Of a stretch of 64,000 bases of DNA, positions 1 through 12,419 are shown piece after piece. The stretch comes from Symbiodinium kawagutii (Eukaryota; Sar; Dinophyceae; Suessiales; Symbiodiniaceae). Numbering within the stretch: position 1 is the stretch's first letter; each line of letters starts with the position of its first letter. The DNA lies in NCBI GenBank assembly GCA_009767595.1, contig VSDK01016357.1, positions 67,390 to 131,389 of the forward strand, in the 5' to 3' direction. Below the pieces are notes generated by a model. The model saw only the letters and a program-made list of their open reading frames with translations. It was not told the DNA's origin and searched no databases. Position numbers and translations under genes: made by a program.

Positions 1-417
1 GGGCTTACAACGATTAGTTTGCCAGCGTATGCCAGCATGGTGTCTAGTTTCTTCAACTTGGTAGTGCTCGTGAAGACTTCCAGACTTGCGGTGTGTCAAT
101 TTTGTGTAGAGAGATGTGAGTTTTTTTTGCAGAGAAAACTGATCCCCGCTATTAGATAATCATGGGTAGATTCATTGTTCCTCACAAACTATACATGTTT
201 TGGTGAACTATGCCAATGCAGTGCGTTTGTCCTGTTCGTATCTGCTTTCCCACAGGCAAAATCACCCATGCAAGTCTTGGGGCTGCTTATATTTTTTCCT
301 GGTTTCCAGATTTTTTCCCATCCAGAAAGTTTCCTCTTCATTCCTTTTATTCTTCGGATCATTTGGGGTCGGTAAAAATGTCAGAGATCTCATCAAAGGA
401 AGCCGGGTTCGCCACTT

Positions 418-2806
418 TTGCGCTTCTGGAAGACCTGCGTGGAGTTGCCTTTGCAAGTTCACTGGCCAACCTTCTTGCTGTCCAGCGTCCTCTTGGTGGT
501 GCTCGTCTCTTGTAGGCTGTTGGGCTGCGTAGCGCCTCGCCCGGACGATGTGCCGGACAAGGGCGCCTGTCGTCGACGTTGTCTCTGGATGACCCGCTGG
601 ACCTGCCGATCTCTCAACACGGCGGGGAATCTGATCGTTCTGATCATTTCAGGCGAGGAGTAAAGAAAGTAAAGACCTGGGCTGTTGGAGGAACTCTGGT
701 TGCAAATCATGGCCAGGTTTCAGCCATTCAATGATGACTGATCAGTGTCCCGTTGATAATTAATCACTACGGTATTCCTACTGATTATTTCTATGAATTA
801 TTGATTTTTGATTATCTATTGATATTGATGATTGATTCCTGTGCTATTGAGTAGTAATTAGTTTTTGCTTTTCATTCTTCCGTCATTGATTATTGGTGGG
901 CACCAACCGACCAACTTGGCAGGTGTGGCGAGTCGATATTATACTGACATCGGTGTGCTTTCTGACTTCGAGGAGTTGCAAAGTCGTCAGAAACCACGGC
1001 CAAAAGCATCACTCACTGGGTTGGTTGATGGGAAACCGCTTGGACACCCTTGTTTCATCCACGAAATATAGGGGTTTCCTGGAGATTTTCCGATCATTTC
1101 TGGGAGTTACCCATTGAAACAGCAAAAAGAAGTTCGTTGAGGGGTACATTATGAGATGATGATTTGGGACATTTAAGTACCAACCAGCTGGGGTAATGAG
1201 CCACATCTGGTGATGGGACATCAACGATTTCCAACCCGAGAGATTCGGAGAGTCAACTTGGCAGTCCATCACTTTCGGCAGGAACCCAGTCCAAGTTGGG
1301 CCTTCTCTGGCTGGAACTTGGAACAGATGTCTGCAGCTCTGCCAACTGCTGCTTTGACAGCTTTCCTTTCTTTAGGTTGGGATGTTCAAAACGCGCGGTG
1401 GCAGACAGATGTCATCACATATCTCTCTCTGCAATCCTATTGATTCGTTTTGTGCCAAGTCAAACACCTGGGCGCATAGAGAGGTGTGCCGAAAGCAGTT
1501 GAAGCATGCCGGAGTTGAATCATGAATAAAGCAATCTATCTTGAGGTAAACAAGGAATACAGTGCTCAATGCAGTGATTCAGGCTAGGTCAGACGCTCTC
1601 GCAATGTTCCTAAACTGAATATTCCTTCTCTGAGCATCAGCAGGAGTTCCAAATTTTGCTTACGACTTTGCAAAGGGCTTCTGTTGGTCATTTCAGTCGT
1701 ATAGTTGATCTCTCAAATCTATGAATCGCTGTCTCAATTCGATGTTGCATCAAGTCAATGAGATGAGAGGCATGCTCATCTCACAGTGTCAGCTAATCAG
1801 CTAACATTCGGACCTTTCAGGCAGCCATCTCACAGTGGCACAGCGTGTTCGTCGACAAAGCGATCCGTGGATGCCCCGTCGAGAGCTTTTGGCGCTGGGA
1901 GGTAGCAGCATGGTAGCTGCCTCTGTTGGTGGCATGCCTGTCATGGCCAATTTCGCCGTGTGTCAGGCACTTCAACACAATCATGGCTTTGTGGCCACCA
2001 TTGGTAATATCTTGGGCCATTTAGGGGCGTTCTACTTGGTTGCCAAGCTTTCTCTCGCAATCCCGAGATGTGCGGTGGCTGTGATTTTACTGGTGGAATT
2101 CGCTCCCTTGTTCCGAAGCTTGCCATCAGAACTTCGACATCTATATGGACAGGCACGAACCAACGTCAGGGGACATGCTCAAAGCAGTTTTCTGGAAGTG
2201 TTTGTTGCCAGCGACCTTGGAATCTACTTGATGGCTTTTTTCTCACCCTTACTCTTCGGTATCGTCAACGGTTCTGTCATTGCGATCTTGTTTCAAATCG
2301 TTGTGTCCATGTCACGCTTCGCGGGTCCCGGCTTCGTGTACATTGGTCGAATTCCCGGCACAAATCTGTATGATGAGCTGATTCCTGGCTCTGAAGTAGT
2401 TCCCATTCCGAAGATCAACATTACACGAGCCATCGGTCCTCGGTGGTTTGGAAATGCAGCTGCCAATACTCGGGCGGCCCGGGCAGATCGTCAAAAGCTG
2501 AACAGGGAAGTGTTGGTGGCCATTGCCGATTGGCGAATGGTGCCTTTTCTGGATGAGACAGCGCTGTCTCATTACAAGGAGTCATGGTCTTCAGTGGACG
2601 TTAAGGTCTTGGTGACCAATGCCTGTGCAAATGTGAGGCGCCAGATTAAGGAGTCTGGCCTTGGTGACCTGCTTCAGCAACCAGAGGAGACACTTGCAGA
2701 TCTTCATGCGGCGGTTCTGTGGGCAGAGGAATACATCAGAAATGTTGAGTCCAGCCGCACAGTCATTGGGCTACGAGAGCGCTCTGCATCAGCTTTCGAT
2801 GAATAG
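418..2806 (+). CDS. SLC26/SulP family anion transporter with STAS domain (5' part missing)
   Basis: This encodes the C-terminal part of a membrane sulfate/anion transporter. The longest exon is 1821-2806, ending in TAG. It carries the SulP signature region (ELLALGG, then GGMP), several hydrophobic segments, the loop GRIPGTNLY that follows the last membrane span in this family, and a C-terminal cytoplasmic STAS domain (FLDETAL, then VTNACANVRRQIKESGL). Exon 1282-1375 supplies the preceding conserved stretch (LEQMSAALPTAALTAFLSLG) and joins 1821 in phase through a GT-AG intron. A further exon ending at about 515, before a GC donor, encodes a membrane span (WPTFLLSSVLLVVLVSC) that fits the family. 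One or more exons between 515 and 1282, and the first membrane spans upstream of the window, are not resolved. The substrate cannot be read from the sequence. Family assignment is firm; the first exon is tentative. Confidence 0.82.
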
Positions 2807-2809
2807 ACG

Positions 2810-3640
2810 CGCTCATAGATGCTGATAGATGAGATGCTGATGTAGATCTGCATTCCTCGCTTGTTGTACAGCCTGTACAGACGGCGGTGGGAAGCCTGGC
2901 ACTCGAAAAGCAAAGAAGTCTCGTGGAGTGCGTGGTTGCTGTTATTTCTTACTCGTACTATATGTATTTCAGGGTCAACATTGTCAATATGTAGCTTTTT
3001 GAATCGTGTGAGCTGAAGGTGATCCCTTTAGAGGTGGTACCCCCCAAGAATAAGGGTTTGTTAAAGGGTTAGTAACCACCATCCCCATGATTGAATCACC
3101 CAAGAGTCTGGACTTGAGACCAGCCGTGCGGAGCTTCAGGACATTGTGCCTACTCGAGTGGAAGAAGACAACCAATCTTCAGATCCTTCAGGTCTGGTTG
3201 TGGTTGCTGGAAATCATCAACTTACCTTAGACTCCTTAGGCTGAAGGATGGAAGTTTGCAAATGCATGTGCTATGGTTGCTACATATATCATACGTTTAT
3301 AACGCTCATATGCTTGGTTCTGCTTCTCAACGCGGGTAGATGAACCCTCCACCACATGCGCTATTTTCATCTTCGCACTGTGGATCATTGATGACTTGTC
3401 GTGTTCATGCTTTTGTTCTGTTCCAAGCCAACTGCCAGAATGAAGATAAATATGATGGCTGCAGTTTTATCCGGAGAATAGTTCACCCATTGCTCACTAC
3501 TCGCCCATCAATCTCCCATGATTTATGTAACAACCAGCTATTGCTACAAATTTCCCATCAATATCTCACTACTAATTACTGATCATAGTTCATCATCAGC
3601 TGCTTCTCATGTCAAACTGCGACTGCTGCTGATTGGAGGC
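2810..3640. other. Intergenic stretch downstream of the transporter gene
   Basis: No convincing coding signal is visible. The sequence is AT-rich with short tandem motifs around GATAGATG near 2816. It also has one isolated stretch at about 3036-3070 (CCCCCCAAGAATAAGGG) that loosely resembles one arm of the dispersed inverted-repeat family described elsewhere in this window. Confidence 0.4.
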
Positions 3641-3651
3641 CATTCCCCAGG

Positions 3652-4424
3652 TTTTGCTGATCAGCGGATGTGCGGCCTTGCTACTTAGTGCCTTCGCCAC
3701 TGTGGCGGCAGTGACCTCCTCAACTAGGCCGGCACCCCCTGGGGCCCTGAAGGAGGGGATTGTCGATCAGAAGAACAACAAAACAGCTATTGCTTGTGGC
3801 AAACAGCTGAGAATAGGAGCCGTTTTGATGTCATCCATGACCGCTTATTAAATTAGGGTAAAGATAAGTATGACTCAGTCGTCAAGATTGTCAAGAGAGT
3901 TAACTGCCTTGGATACATTTGGATTCTTTACCAACAGGGCTTTGATGGATTTGACTATCCACCACAGCCCCGCAACCATCAGCTGCAAGTTGCATGTTGT
4001 ACCACAGCTCAGGTGGGCTGCTCTCACCTGCTGCGGGGCCGGGCACCTCAGATAGGCACAGCACCCTTGGTGGTATCCCTGGACATCGGACCAAAAGGAT
4101 GACCAGGACGACCATCCAAGTTGCTGGTGACTCAATGTAGAGCAGGACCCGTCTGTGACCGGTGGGGGGCGACCCCTGAAGGGGGGCCCTATCACCAAGC
4201 AGGGCGGCTTCACAGATCGAGCGCATCGAGGCCTTCTCTGCTGCACTGGGAGTTGCAGCCGCAACTCTGGCCTTCCTACAGGTGGTGGAGCGAGCTGCGC
4301 AGCCACGTGCCGATACATTTGATGCCCCGACAATGTACCCACAGGACTGGTGGCCCAAAACCTATGAAGAGTGGTTCCATTGGTGCTTGGAGACCTTGGA
4401 AATTTGCAATATTCGAGATTCATC
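3652..4424 (+). CDS. Candidate exons of an unrecognised small membrane protein
   Basis: Two open stretches look coding by amino-acid composition and flanking AG acceptors. From 3652, after CCCCAG, the frame reads a hydrophobic segment (LLISGCAALLLSAFATVAAV) followed by a Pro/Ala-rich linker. At about 4205-4424 the frame reads a second hydrophobic segment (AFSAALGVAAATLAFLQ) and then an aromatic-rich tail (YPQDWWPKTYEEWFHWCLE). The two may belong to one spliced gene, but no junction could be proven. I do not recognise the family. The aromatic tail is the most distinctive element for a search. Confidence 0.33.
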
Positions 4425-5275
4425 CTGGTCTCTCTGTCTCTCTCTTTCTCTCTTTGGTTGGCCCCAGGTCATGCCATGTAATTAATCGAACAAGATCGCC
4501 ATCGTCGTCATCATCATCACCACCATCATCTTCACCATCAAGCTCCTTTTGATCATCATCAATCACGAATTATGTACACCTATTCACCATCGTCATCCAT
4601 TTTCATACATTCCTGATGATTTCAGAGTCGCTCATAGTACAGTTATCCCTCATCATCAATGATTGTCCCTGTCAGTGCCAGACAATACATGGCAGGTTTT
4701 CTACAATAATATTGTTTGCCGTAATTCTACTTCAACCGGATGATCTTCAAGCACAGCCTCGATGCGTGTGTGTCAACGCAACGTCATGCAGTGTAATGCA
4801 GTGTGATGCATTGCGTCAGAATCTCCCTCCATTTTTTGCTTCTCTTGTCTGATCTTGTGATGGGTCGCCGAAAAGACGTGTTTTGCAGTACGAATTTCTT
4901 TTCATAGAACTGCATGGACATAATATTTTGCAGTACGAAATTCCTTCAACTCTGGTCAACTCAGTCTCATCGCAATGCATGGCTTTGAACCCGAGTTGAA
5001 CGAAACTTCCTTCAGTGAACTCCATGGATTGATAATCCTTATACTGCCATACATCCTTCACCATCTTCTACCATGTCCTATCATGTTCTTCTGCCCCTTC
5101 AGTATCCATTTTTTTGAATGCAGAGAAGCGGGACTGAGATTCGTCGCTGCACCGCGGCCGTAGCTGTTGGGATTGGCTTTCGATTGGTTTCGATTCCTCG
5201 ATTCGTTTCCCCTCGCCATGTCCGCTCCAGTGTGGATCTCAGGGGGGACACATTGAGCAAAAAGGTCAGATTTTC

Positions 5276-5695
5276 GTGACCCAAACCCTGGCTATTCGAC
5301 AAGTGGGAATTTTCAACAGCTCTCAGTGTCAAATTTGCAGCACCAGCAGCAGCTCCAGTCTTTCCAAGGTGCCAGTGTACCGCCCAGTGCAGTACGTGAT
5401 GATGAACGGGCAACCTGTTGCACCTGTTCCCGCACCGAATTTTCCAACGGGTGGAGGTGGGGCTTGGTCCCGGCAGGTCTCGGCTGTCTCCAACGCCCCG
5501 CCTACTGAGCCCATGGTGTCAGCAAGGCCGCAGTACGTGACAGGTGCCCAAGGTGCCCCAGGTGTCCTCGCTCCGATGCCGTTGAAATCACTGACCTCCG
5601 GCAACTCGGCAGCAGAGGAATTTCAGATCTCATGGAGAGGTACAGGCGAGAAAAGATCTTATGGAGACATGAAGAGGTACGATAGCTCACGATAG
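5276..5695 (+). CDS. Candidate exon, Pro/Gly/Ser-rich disordered protein
   Basis: An open frame without stops reads a Ser-rich start and then a Pro/Gly-rich stretch with short aromatic motifs (VYRPVQYVMMNGQPV, RPQYVTGAQGAPGV). In another frame the first part reads a Gln/Leu-rich segment (LQHQQQLQSFQ), so an intron or frame switch near 5368 is possible. The sequence looks like a low-complexity protein or an intrinsically disordered tail. No family is recognised. Confidence 0.28.
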   Translation: MTQTLAIRQVGIFNSSQCQICSTSSSSSLSKVPVYRPVQYVMMNGQPVAPVPAPNFPTGGGGAWSRQVSAVSNAPPTEPMVSARPQYVTGAQGAPGVLAPMPLKSLTSGNSAAEEFQISWRGTGEKRSYGDMKRYDSSR

Positions 5696-6505
5696 CTCAC
5701 GATGGCTCACGTATCTTATCTTCATTTTGTCAGTCACACTGTGATACCACCAACGGAAAGCTTCGGCAAAAGAAAAGGACTGAATACAAAGACCTCCACC
5801 AACGGCGTCCCATCTGAGGCATTGCTTACCAGATGCCGCAACGACAAGTTGCAAACTCAGTCCTTTGATGACTTCGATCCTGTCATCAAATGCAAGAAGT
5901 CGTATATACAGTAGGTCCCTTGAAACAAGAAGAGGCCCGCTTCATTACTTGGGTTGACAATGCTTATCACAGTGGTACTGGTCAAAGATGATTTCCAACC
6001 ACGATCATCCTCGTTAGTACTGATTGGTTGCGAATGATGGTTGGGAATGGGTACTGTAATGATGATGATAAACGATGATAAACCGTGATGGTTCATAATG
6101 CACTAGAATGATTGCCTCGTAGTCAAATGATGATTGGTGCACCTCAAACCAGCCCCACAATGGCTCTCCTTCACCGCAGAATTTTGAAGCACACCACTGA
6201 CACAACCAGTATTGCTGCGGTTGTCCATGACGACAAGGACATGACAAACGAATCATGACATGACCAAGCATATATCCTACGAACAATATGATGATCTTCA
6301 TGGTGACCTATATCGAACAAACACAGGCAATTGACAGATATCAGCATATGGCCGGCGAAAAAAGGGTCAGTGGGAAGACGATTCCCCAAGGTATCATCAG
6401 ATTAGATCATACGGACATTTCCCCTGAAATCTGTCAGATAAGATTGATCATATCTCAACTAACTCCAGCTATCATCTCATTTTTCCCCAAAAAATCTGTC
6501 AGGTC

Positions 6506-7000
6506 ATGGCAATCTCCCTGAGGGGCAGCAGCTTCCCCAACTGGGGGATGAGGTGGTCAGCAGCTTCGTGGCCCAGCCGCAACACTTTGGACCTGAGCCT
6601 TGATGGCAACGAGTCGGTGATCAGCCAGCTGGAGCATGCTGGACCAATGACGAGCCCCGGGACTCCGTTCCGTAGCATGGTACCACCCAGGTACCACCCA
6701 GGTACCACCCAGGTGCCCCCCAACCATTTCTGGGCTGGCTACTATGGATCCACATGAAACGGAGTGCACAGCTTCTGGGTTTGGAAGATGCCACAGCGGG
6801 GTCATCACGCCTGTTCCAAGGACATGCGAATGAAGCGACCCTCGATCTCCATCCCCTCGGTGAAAGGTGTGCAGTTTGCACCCCAACCCTTTCCGCACCC
6901 AATCCCTGCGTCTTGGTAGCATATGTTGAAGCTGATGCTGCAATGGCGTGGGCCATGGACATTGTCATGGGTAGCATATATTTGGTTAGCACCAACGGCT
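6506..7000 (+). CDS. Two weak candidate exons, unrecognised
   Basis: After CTGTCAG at about 6500, two overlapping frames stay open: 6506-6757, and a shorter one ending near 6600. A second open stretch runs from about 6815 to 7000 and ends with a hydrophobic segment (AMAWAMDIVMGSIYLV). A short tandem repeat with unit GGTACCACCCA lies at about 6679-6713 inside the first frame. Which frame is used cannot be decided by eye, and both may be chance openings. Confidence 0.18.
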
Positions 7001-7734
7001 AGTGACAGGTTGGTCACCAACCATCATGCTGGGCCTTGAAATGATGATTGGGCTCGGCTTGTTATGGTCCCCGACCTCGCATCAGTGGCTCATCAGTGGC
7101 TCATCAGTGGCTCAACCAACCATCCATCAGTGGCTTCTTGGACACCTCAGGTGATGCGTATGCCCATGGAGGCGCATCCACCTGGGTCCCATTTCTGCCT
7201 TGGATGCACTTCAAGCTCACCGTTATCTGACCATTTAGGCATCAAAGTTTGTAACTTCAAGAAGCATCAGAAACCAATCTGAAGCATTGCAATCATATTT
7301 CAAACATATTTCAAACATATTTCAAGCATATTTCAAGCATGATCATTTCCATCTTCCTTTCCTGTCCATCTTCCTTTCCATGTTCGCTTCCGGCCTTTCA
7401 AGGCACTGGTCGTGCTGTTGTGAGGCCTCCAAGTTGACGGGAAGCATCAAGATGGTCCCGCAGGTCTCTGAAAAAGCTCAGGCAGATCTGACCTCCGAAG
7501 ATCTCATTCTCTGTTGAACCATCAACCGACCATCAACTGACCATCAACCGACCATCAACTGACCATTCAGAATAAGATCTATTAAACATATCATCAATAC
7601 GAACATGAATGATAAGCAGTTGATCAAGTAGCCATCACACAACCATCATGTGACCATCAACCAAGCATGCTTGTGTACGCATCCTATCAATTAAGCACTA
7701 TTATTATCATCATTATTAGTATTACCATCATCAT

Positions 7735-7989
7735 ATACCATTACTATTTTTGATTATTACTATTATTATCTATCACTCTTATTAGTACTATCATCATCAT
7801 TTTTGTCAATTTTATTGTTGTTATTACTATTACTATTATTGTCATTGTTATTACCATTATTGTTACTATTATACTCATCATCACCATCATCACCATCATC
7901 ATCACCATCATCATCACCACCACCACCATCATCATCACCATCATCATCACCACCATCGTCATCACGACCATCATCATCATCACCACCAG

Positions 7990-8070
<81 letters not shown>

Positions 8071-8116
8071 TCATCATCCATCATCATCCATCATCATCCA
8101 TCATCATCCATCATCA

Positions 8117-8211
<95 letters not shown>

Positions 8212-8217
8212 TTTTGT
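7735..8217. repeat. Long CAT/ATC microsatellite
   Basis: The tract grades from mixed TTA/TAC trinucleotides (7735-7870) into near-pure CAT repeats, with several CATCATCCAT interruptions at about 8070-8125, and ends at about 8215. All frames through it give homopolymer-like protein (Ser, His or Ile on +; Asp or Met on -), so the open frames here should not be taken as genes. Confidence 0.95.
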
Positions 8218-8242
8218 CAATCTTTTTACTGTTATTATGCTT

Positions 8243-8376
8243 CGAAGTCTGTCAGCTGCGCCATTGAAGCTCTTGCCCAGGCTTCGCCTGCCGAAACGGT
8301 CACCACCCAGAGTCCGGAAAAGGAGGAGCCCGTCAAGGTGGAGCGGTGGGAGCGGAGGGAGCGGAGGGCAACAGGT
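8243..8376 (+). CDS. Candidate exon encoding a charged segment, unrecognised
   Basis: Directly after the CAT microsatellite one frame becomes rich in Ala, Glu, Lys and Arg (AIEALAQASPAETVTTQ, then EKEEPVKVERWERRERR). It ends at CAACAG followed by GTAGTG, a plausible GT donor. The codon-like composition contrasts sharply with the adjacent repeat. It may belong with the open stretches at 8600-9140, but no junction is proven. Confidence 0.33.
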
Positions 8377-8599
8377 AGTGACATCGGTTAGTCATTAAGA
8401 TTTAGCCATGGTTAGTCATGGTTGTTCGTTAAAATTTAAATAGGTTTGATGGCTAATTAGTTTGTGAATGGTTGATGATAGGTGAAACCAGCAAGAATCA
8501 GGGACAGAACAGCTAGTCATGGTGGTCCCCAGAGTGAGCAATACTGGCATTGAATACTGCTGGATTTTATGGATTAGAATGTTTTGCTACTGAACTTCC

Positions 8600-9140
8600 A
8601 GCGTCCAGTTAGAAACCAGCATATTCGGCCAGTGACGTGCCAGTGGCATCCAGCAACTGCTCCAAAACAAGACGATCTCATACTTGACCACTCGAAACAA
8701 AGCGCCCTTCGCCCTGCAGGTCCAATCGGAGATGAGTGTGAGTTGCACTCCCAACAAGGACTTTTCCTCGGACTCAGGGGGACAGAAGAGCGCACTTTAT
8801 CTTACATTTTCATGTTTAGAGGCACTTTGAGCAAAGCAAGCACGCACTCTTTCCTGCGTTTGCCGATCTGTCTGAATGGTATGGACAGAACCACACTCCG
8901 CAGCACTTGAATACTGGGCGCAGGAAGAGCTTGAGAATGTTGCCCACAGTTGCTGCAAGGTCGATGATGAGGCGGTCCTTACCCCTTTTTATGTCCCTTC
9001 AGCAGAGTGGGTCACCCCCTCAAGGAGGGGGGTGATATCAGGAGTTCGATGTTCATGTCGGAGGTCTCTGTATGGTTCAGCCGGGACGAAAAAAATCAAA
9101 GGCTTGACCGAAGGTGTTTGTCTCGACATGTTTAGCTAGT
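8600..9140 (+). CDS. Candidate exons, unrecognised
   Basis: From 8602 a frame reads a hydrophilic segment (CQWHPATAPKQDDLILDHS) through about 8790. At about 8905-9050 another frame reads an acidic helical stretch (LEYWAQEELENVAHSC) and continues to 9139. Both have protein-like composition but match no family I recognise. Splicing between them is inferred only. Confidence 0.28.
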
Positions 9141-9359
9141 TAGGTTATTATACGCATACAGTCATTGATAGGATGATAGTTATATACACCTGAATTGCAA
9201 CAAACATAGTCGTAAAACTCATACACAATTCACGGATGATAGCGGTACACAATGGTTGGCATAGATGTTTAAGGCATTTTAAGCCCATGACCCCAACTTC
9301 GGCCTATCGGACAGGGCAAACAGATTTGCACATCGACCGCTGCGCCTGTGGACGGACGA

Positions 9360-9596
9360 TTGAAGAGGATGGCTAAACGCTTCAGCCAGGTGTGGAGGGT
9401 GGCATTTGGTGGCGAACGCCCGTCCTACGAGGGATCTCTTCCCTCGTTCCCCCATGAGTTTGAGATGGAAAATGAAGTACCCTGGGTAGGCATTAATTTC
9501 AGAATACCTTTTTCAAGTTCTTGCGATCCCACTGATTTTTCACTTCAAACCGTCTGTGGGGAGAAGTGGCCAGCTGTTGGCTTTGGCGGAGTCTGA
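9360..9596 (+). CDS. Candidate exon, unrecognised
   Basis: After GAAGAG at about 9368 an open frame reads KRFSQVWRVAFGGERPSY followed by a Pro/Glu-rich stretch, and stays open to 9596. It could end earlier at a GT near 9477. No domain is recognised. Confidence 0.25.
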   Translation: MKRMAKRFSQVWRVAFGGERPSYEGSLPSFPHEFEMENEVPWVGINFRIPFSSSCDPTDFSLQTVCGEKWPAVGFGGV

Positions 9597-9779
9597 ACAC
9601 CCATTGATTAGCACCTCAATCGAGATCAATCAGATAGTACAAGCAGCAGAAGTATTCATACTGGTTAACTGCAGTGCTCAAAATTATAGTCATAACTTAG
9701 TCATAGTCATAGTCCTTAATAGTGCTCAAAATTTTGTGCTTAATAGTGGTCAATCATAGTTTCTCAACTTTGAAATTCT

Positions 9780-11385
9780 GAGACTTCACGCATCGCATCG
9801 CAGGGATTGAAGGGCTGCGTCTTCTGCAAGTGAGAGACGCGTTGCACCGCAGTTGATTCGCCCCTACGCATCAGCCAATGCTCACGCAAACTTCCATGGG
9901 GCTGTCTGGCCCTGCTCAGAAAATCTCCTTGCTTAGGAAATCCTAAGAAGTACCGAGATTTCAAACTTCAAACCACAGGATGCAGAGACTTGTTAACTTG
10001 GCTTATCGCATTTGTTGAGAAAAGCACGGAAGTTTGTGGCAACATCAAGGTTTCTGAGCAGTCCGCCAGCGTAGTGGCAATGAGACGACCGTGTCTAACA
10101 GGCTCGGATGTAAATCTTTCAATCTGTGTGTCACGCCCTTCACGCCCTTTGCGGCAGCTGAAATCGAGCCAATCGAAAGGCCCAGAGAGTATGAGTTCTG
10201 AACCCACCTGGTATAGGCCGGGGAAACCCTTGTACCAGTGTCTACCCATCCTTCCGGACTAGCTGGGCATTGTTTTCAAAGGCTCACTTCACGCAGCATA
10301 ATGTTCCTGGTTCACTCAGCGCACACAATTGGTTGTGGACAGAGCAATGCTTGATATGCAGCTCGCATTGTCCTAAGTCCAAATCGCGAGCTGCATCTTT
10401 TGCGACCGAAAAGATTCTGGGGAGCAGCCGATCTCCTAATTATTCATCTCTCTTTGTCCCGTTTCAATCTATCCAATTATGATCTCATTGATGTTTGCAA
10501 AAAACACATCTCATCAAAGAACTTGTTCTGTACTCACAAATGGCTCCACATGCCGTTCCTTTGCAGGTGGATCAGCTTGTGAACAGGAGTCACCAATCGT
10601 CAGCTTGGGGCCATTGGGGATTGCGGTCAACAACGAAGTGGGAATAGAAAGATTGACCAGAAGTGGTCTGAATCCTTCGTACTTGATACAACTCGATTGT
10701 TGCATATTGTTGTTATCTTAGCACACACTGACTCACTGTCAAGTGACAGGATTCTTAACAACTGATTGACCAGTTCGGAATTCCAATCCAACTATTGTCG
10801 CTATCGTATCTCTGTCATGGAAGTGGGAATTCTATTCTGGTTCAAGAATGGAATTCTTATCACCAAGTCTGGTTGGATATATTCCTAATCAGTTTCAATA
10901 GGATTCCCAACTAGTTTATTCGGGATTCCGAACTGGTTGGATCTACTTGCGTATACTTCTGATAGGTTATACCTTTTGTGAAAGGATCCACGGATTTGGC
11001 TGCACATTTTTCGTACCCGTCTTCATTGCTGCGTGCCGAAGTGCATTCCTGTGAGATGCATTGTCAGGGCCATCCCTTCAAGAATAAGGGCTTGGTAAGG
11101 GCTAATGCATCCTACAGATTTATATACCTCTTTCATAGGCATTCTATACCCATTCACTATTTATATACCCTATTAGAAAAATGGTTATATAACCATTCAC
11201 TATTCATATTCCATTTATATACCCTATTAATAACCATTCGATTCCATGAGCACTCTCTCAGTGGAGTTATACCAACCACGGCCAAGGGGTGCAGCTCGGT
11301 ATAGCTACCACCCCCGGACTCTGCAGGTCTCATGGGTAGCGCAGAGGTTGAACGCTACCTGCGAGGTGGGGCAAAGTCTTGAAGT
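9780..11385. other. Mostly non-coding stretch with one possible small exon
   Basis: Frames on both strands are short and inconsistent. The best candidate is about 10567-10660, where TTTGCAG is followed by a frame reading ESPIVSLGPLGIAVNNEVG. From 10740 to 11300 the sequence is AT-rich, with repeated TTCCAAC/TTCCCAAC and ATATACC motifs and no coding signal. Confidence 0.3.
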
Positions 11386-11390
11386 TTGTG

Positions 11391-12075
11391 GATGTTTGAT
11401 GATGTTTGATGATGTTTGATGATGTTTGATGATGTTTGATGATGTTTGATGATGTTTGATGATGTTTGATGATGTTTGATGATGTTTGATGATGTTTGAT
11501 GATGTTTGATGATGTTTGATGATGTTTGATGATGTTTGATGATGTTTGATGATGTTTGATGATGTTTGATGATGTTTGATGATGTTTGATGATGTTTGAT
11601 GATGTTTGATGATGTTTGATGATGTTTGATGATGTTTGATGATGTTTGATGATGTTTGATGATGTTTGATGATGTTTGATGATGTTTGATGATGTTTGAT
11701 GATGTTTGATGATGTTTGATGATGTTTGATGATGTTTGATGATGTTTGATGATGTTTGATGATGTTTGATGATGTTTGATGATGTTTGATGATGTTTGAT
11801 GATGTTTGATGATGTTTGATGATGTTTGATGATGTTTGATGATGTTTGATGATGTTTGATGATGTTTGATGATGTTTGATGATGTTTGATGATGTTTGAT
11901 GATGTTTGATGATGTTTGATGATGTTTGATGATGTTTGATGATGTTTGATGATGTTTGATGATGTTTGATGATGTTTGATGATGTTTGATGATGTTTGAT
12001 GATGTTTGATGATGTTTGATGATGTTTGATGATGTTTGATGATGCTTGATGATGGTTGATGATGGTTGATGATGG
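11391..12075. repeat. Perfect 10-bp tandem satellite
   Basis: The decamer gatgtttgat is repeated without a single change from 11391 to 12040, which is 65 copies. About three degenerate copies (gatgcttgat, gatggttgat) follow at the right edge. The perfection implies very recent expansion or active homogenisation. The - strand frame across it is open only because the repeat lacks stops. Confidence 0.98.
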
Positions 12076-12267
12076 TTCATTGAGGTTGAAGATGGCTCAT
12101 TGTGGTTGATGATGATGATGATGATGAAGAATTCGCTAGTGAAGTGGATATCACCCTCGATTCGTAGGATTTCTGCTAAAGATTTAAGGCATGGGATCAC
12201 CAATTCTGGTGGTCCTCCGCAATTTGTACTATATATTTCATTTCTTCTTGGACAATTGGATCATACG

Positions 12268-12372
12268 GGGTTTCTCAAGATAGGGGTACCCCTCAAATCA
12301 TCCAGTTTATTGAGCATTTGTACTGATCAACCACCACTAGGTTTGGGGTTCCCCTATTTTGAGAAACCACCA
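12268..12372. mobile_element. Short inverted-repeat (MITE-like) element, family A
   Basis: The left arm begins with GTTTCTCAAGATAGGGG and ends in CAAATCATCC. The right arm, GGGGTTCCCCTATTTTGAG followed by AAACCACCA, is its approximate reverse complement. The element is about 105 bp with no coding capacity. Related elements occur at 30474, 37744, 55630, 56454 and 57424. Confidence 0.7.
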
Positions 12373-12419
12373 CTAGGTTCCTAGGTTCCCCTGCTGGTCC
12401 AATAGGTTATTTGAAAAGA

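Noticed and set aside
7744-8267. Long open frames on both strands encoding poly-Asp, poly-Met or poly-Ser
   Set aside because: They are translations of a CAT microsatellite and have no coding flanks.
9968-10262. Opposing open frames of about 90 codons on both strands
   Set aside because: Neither frame has conserved motifs or splice signals, and strand choice is arbitrary.
11391-12040. CRISPR-like array
   Set aside because: Repeats are contiguous, with no spacers, and the context is eukaryotic.
11355-12203. A 282-codon - strand frame with a 10-residue period
   Set aside because: The frame exists only because the 10-bp satellite lacks stops; perfect DNA identity argues against protein selection.
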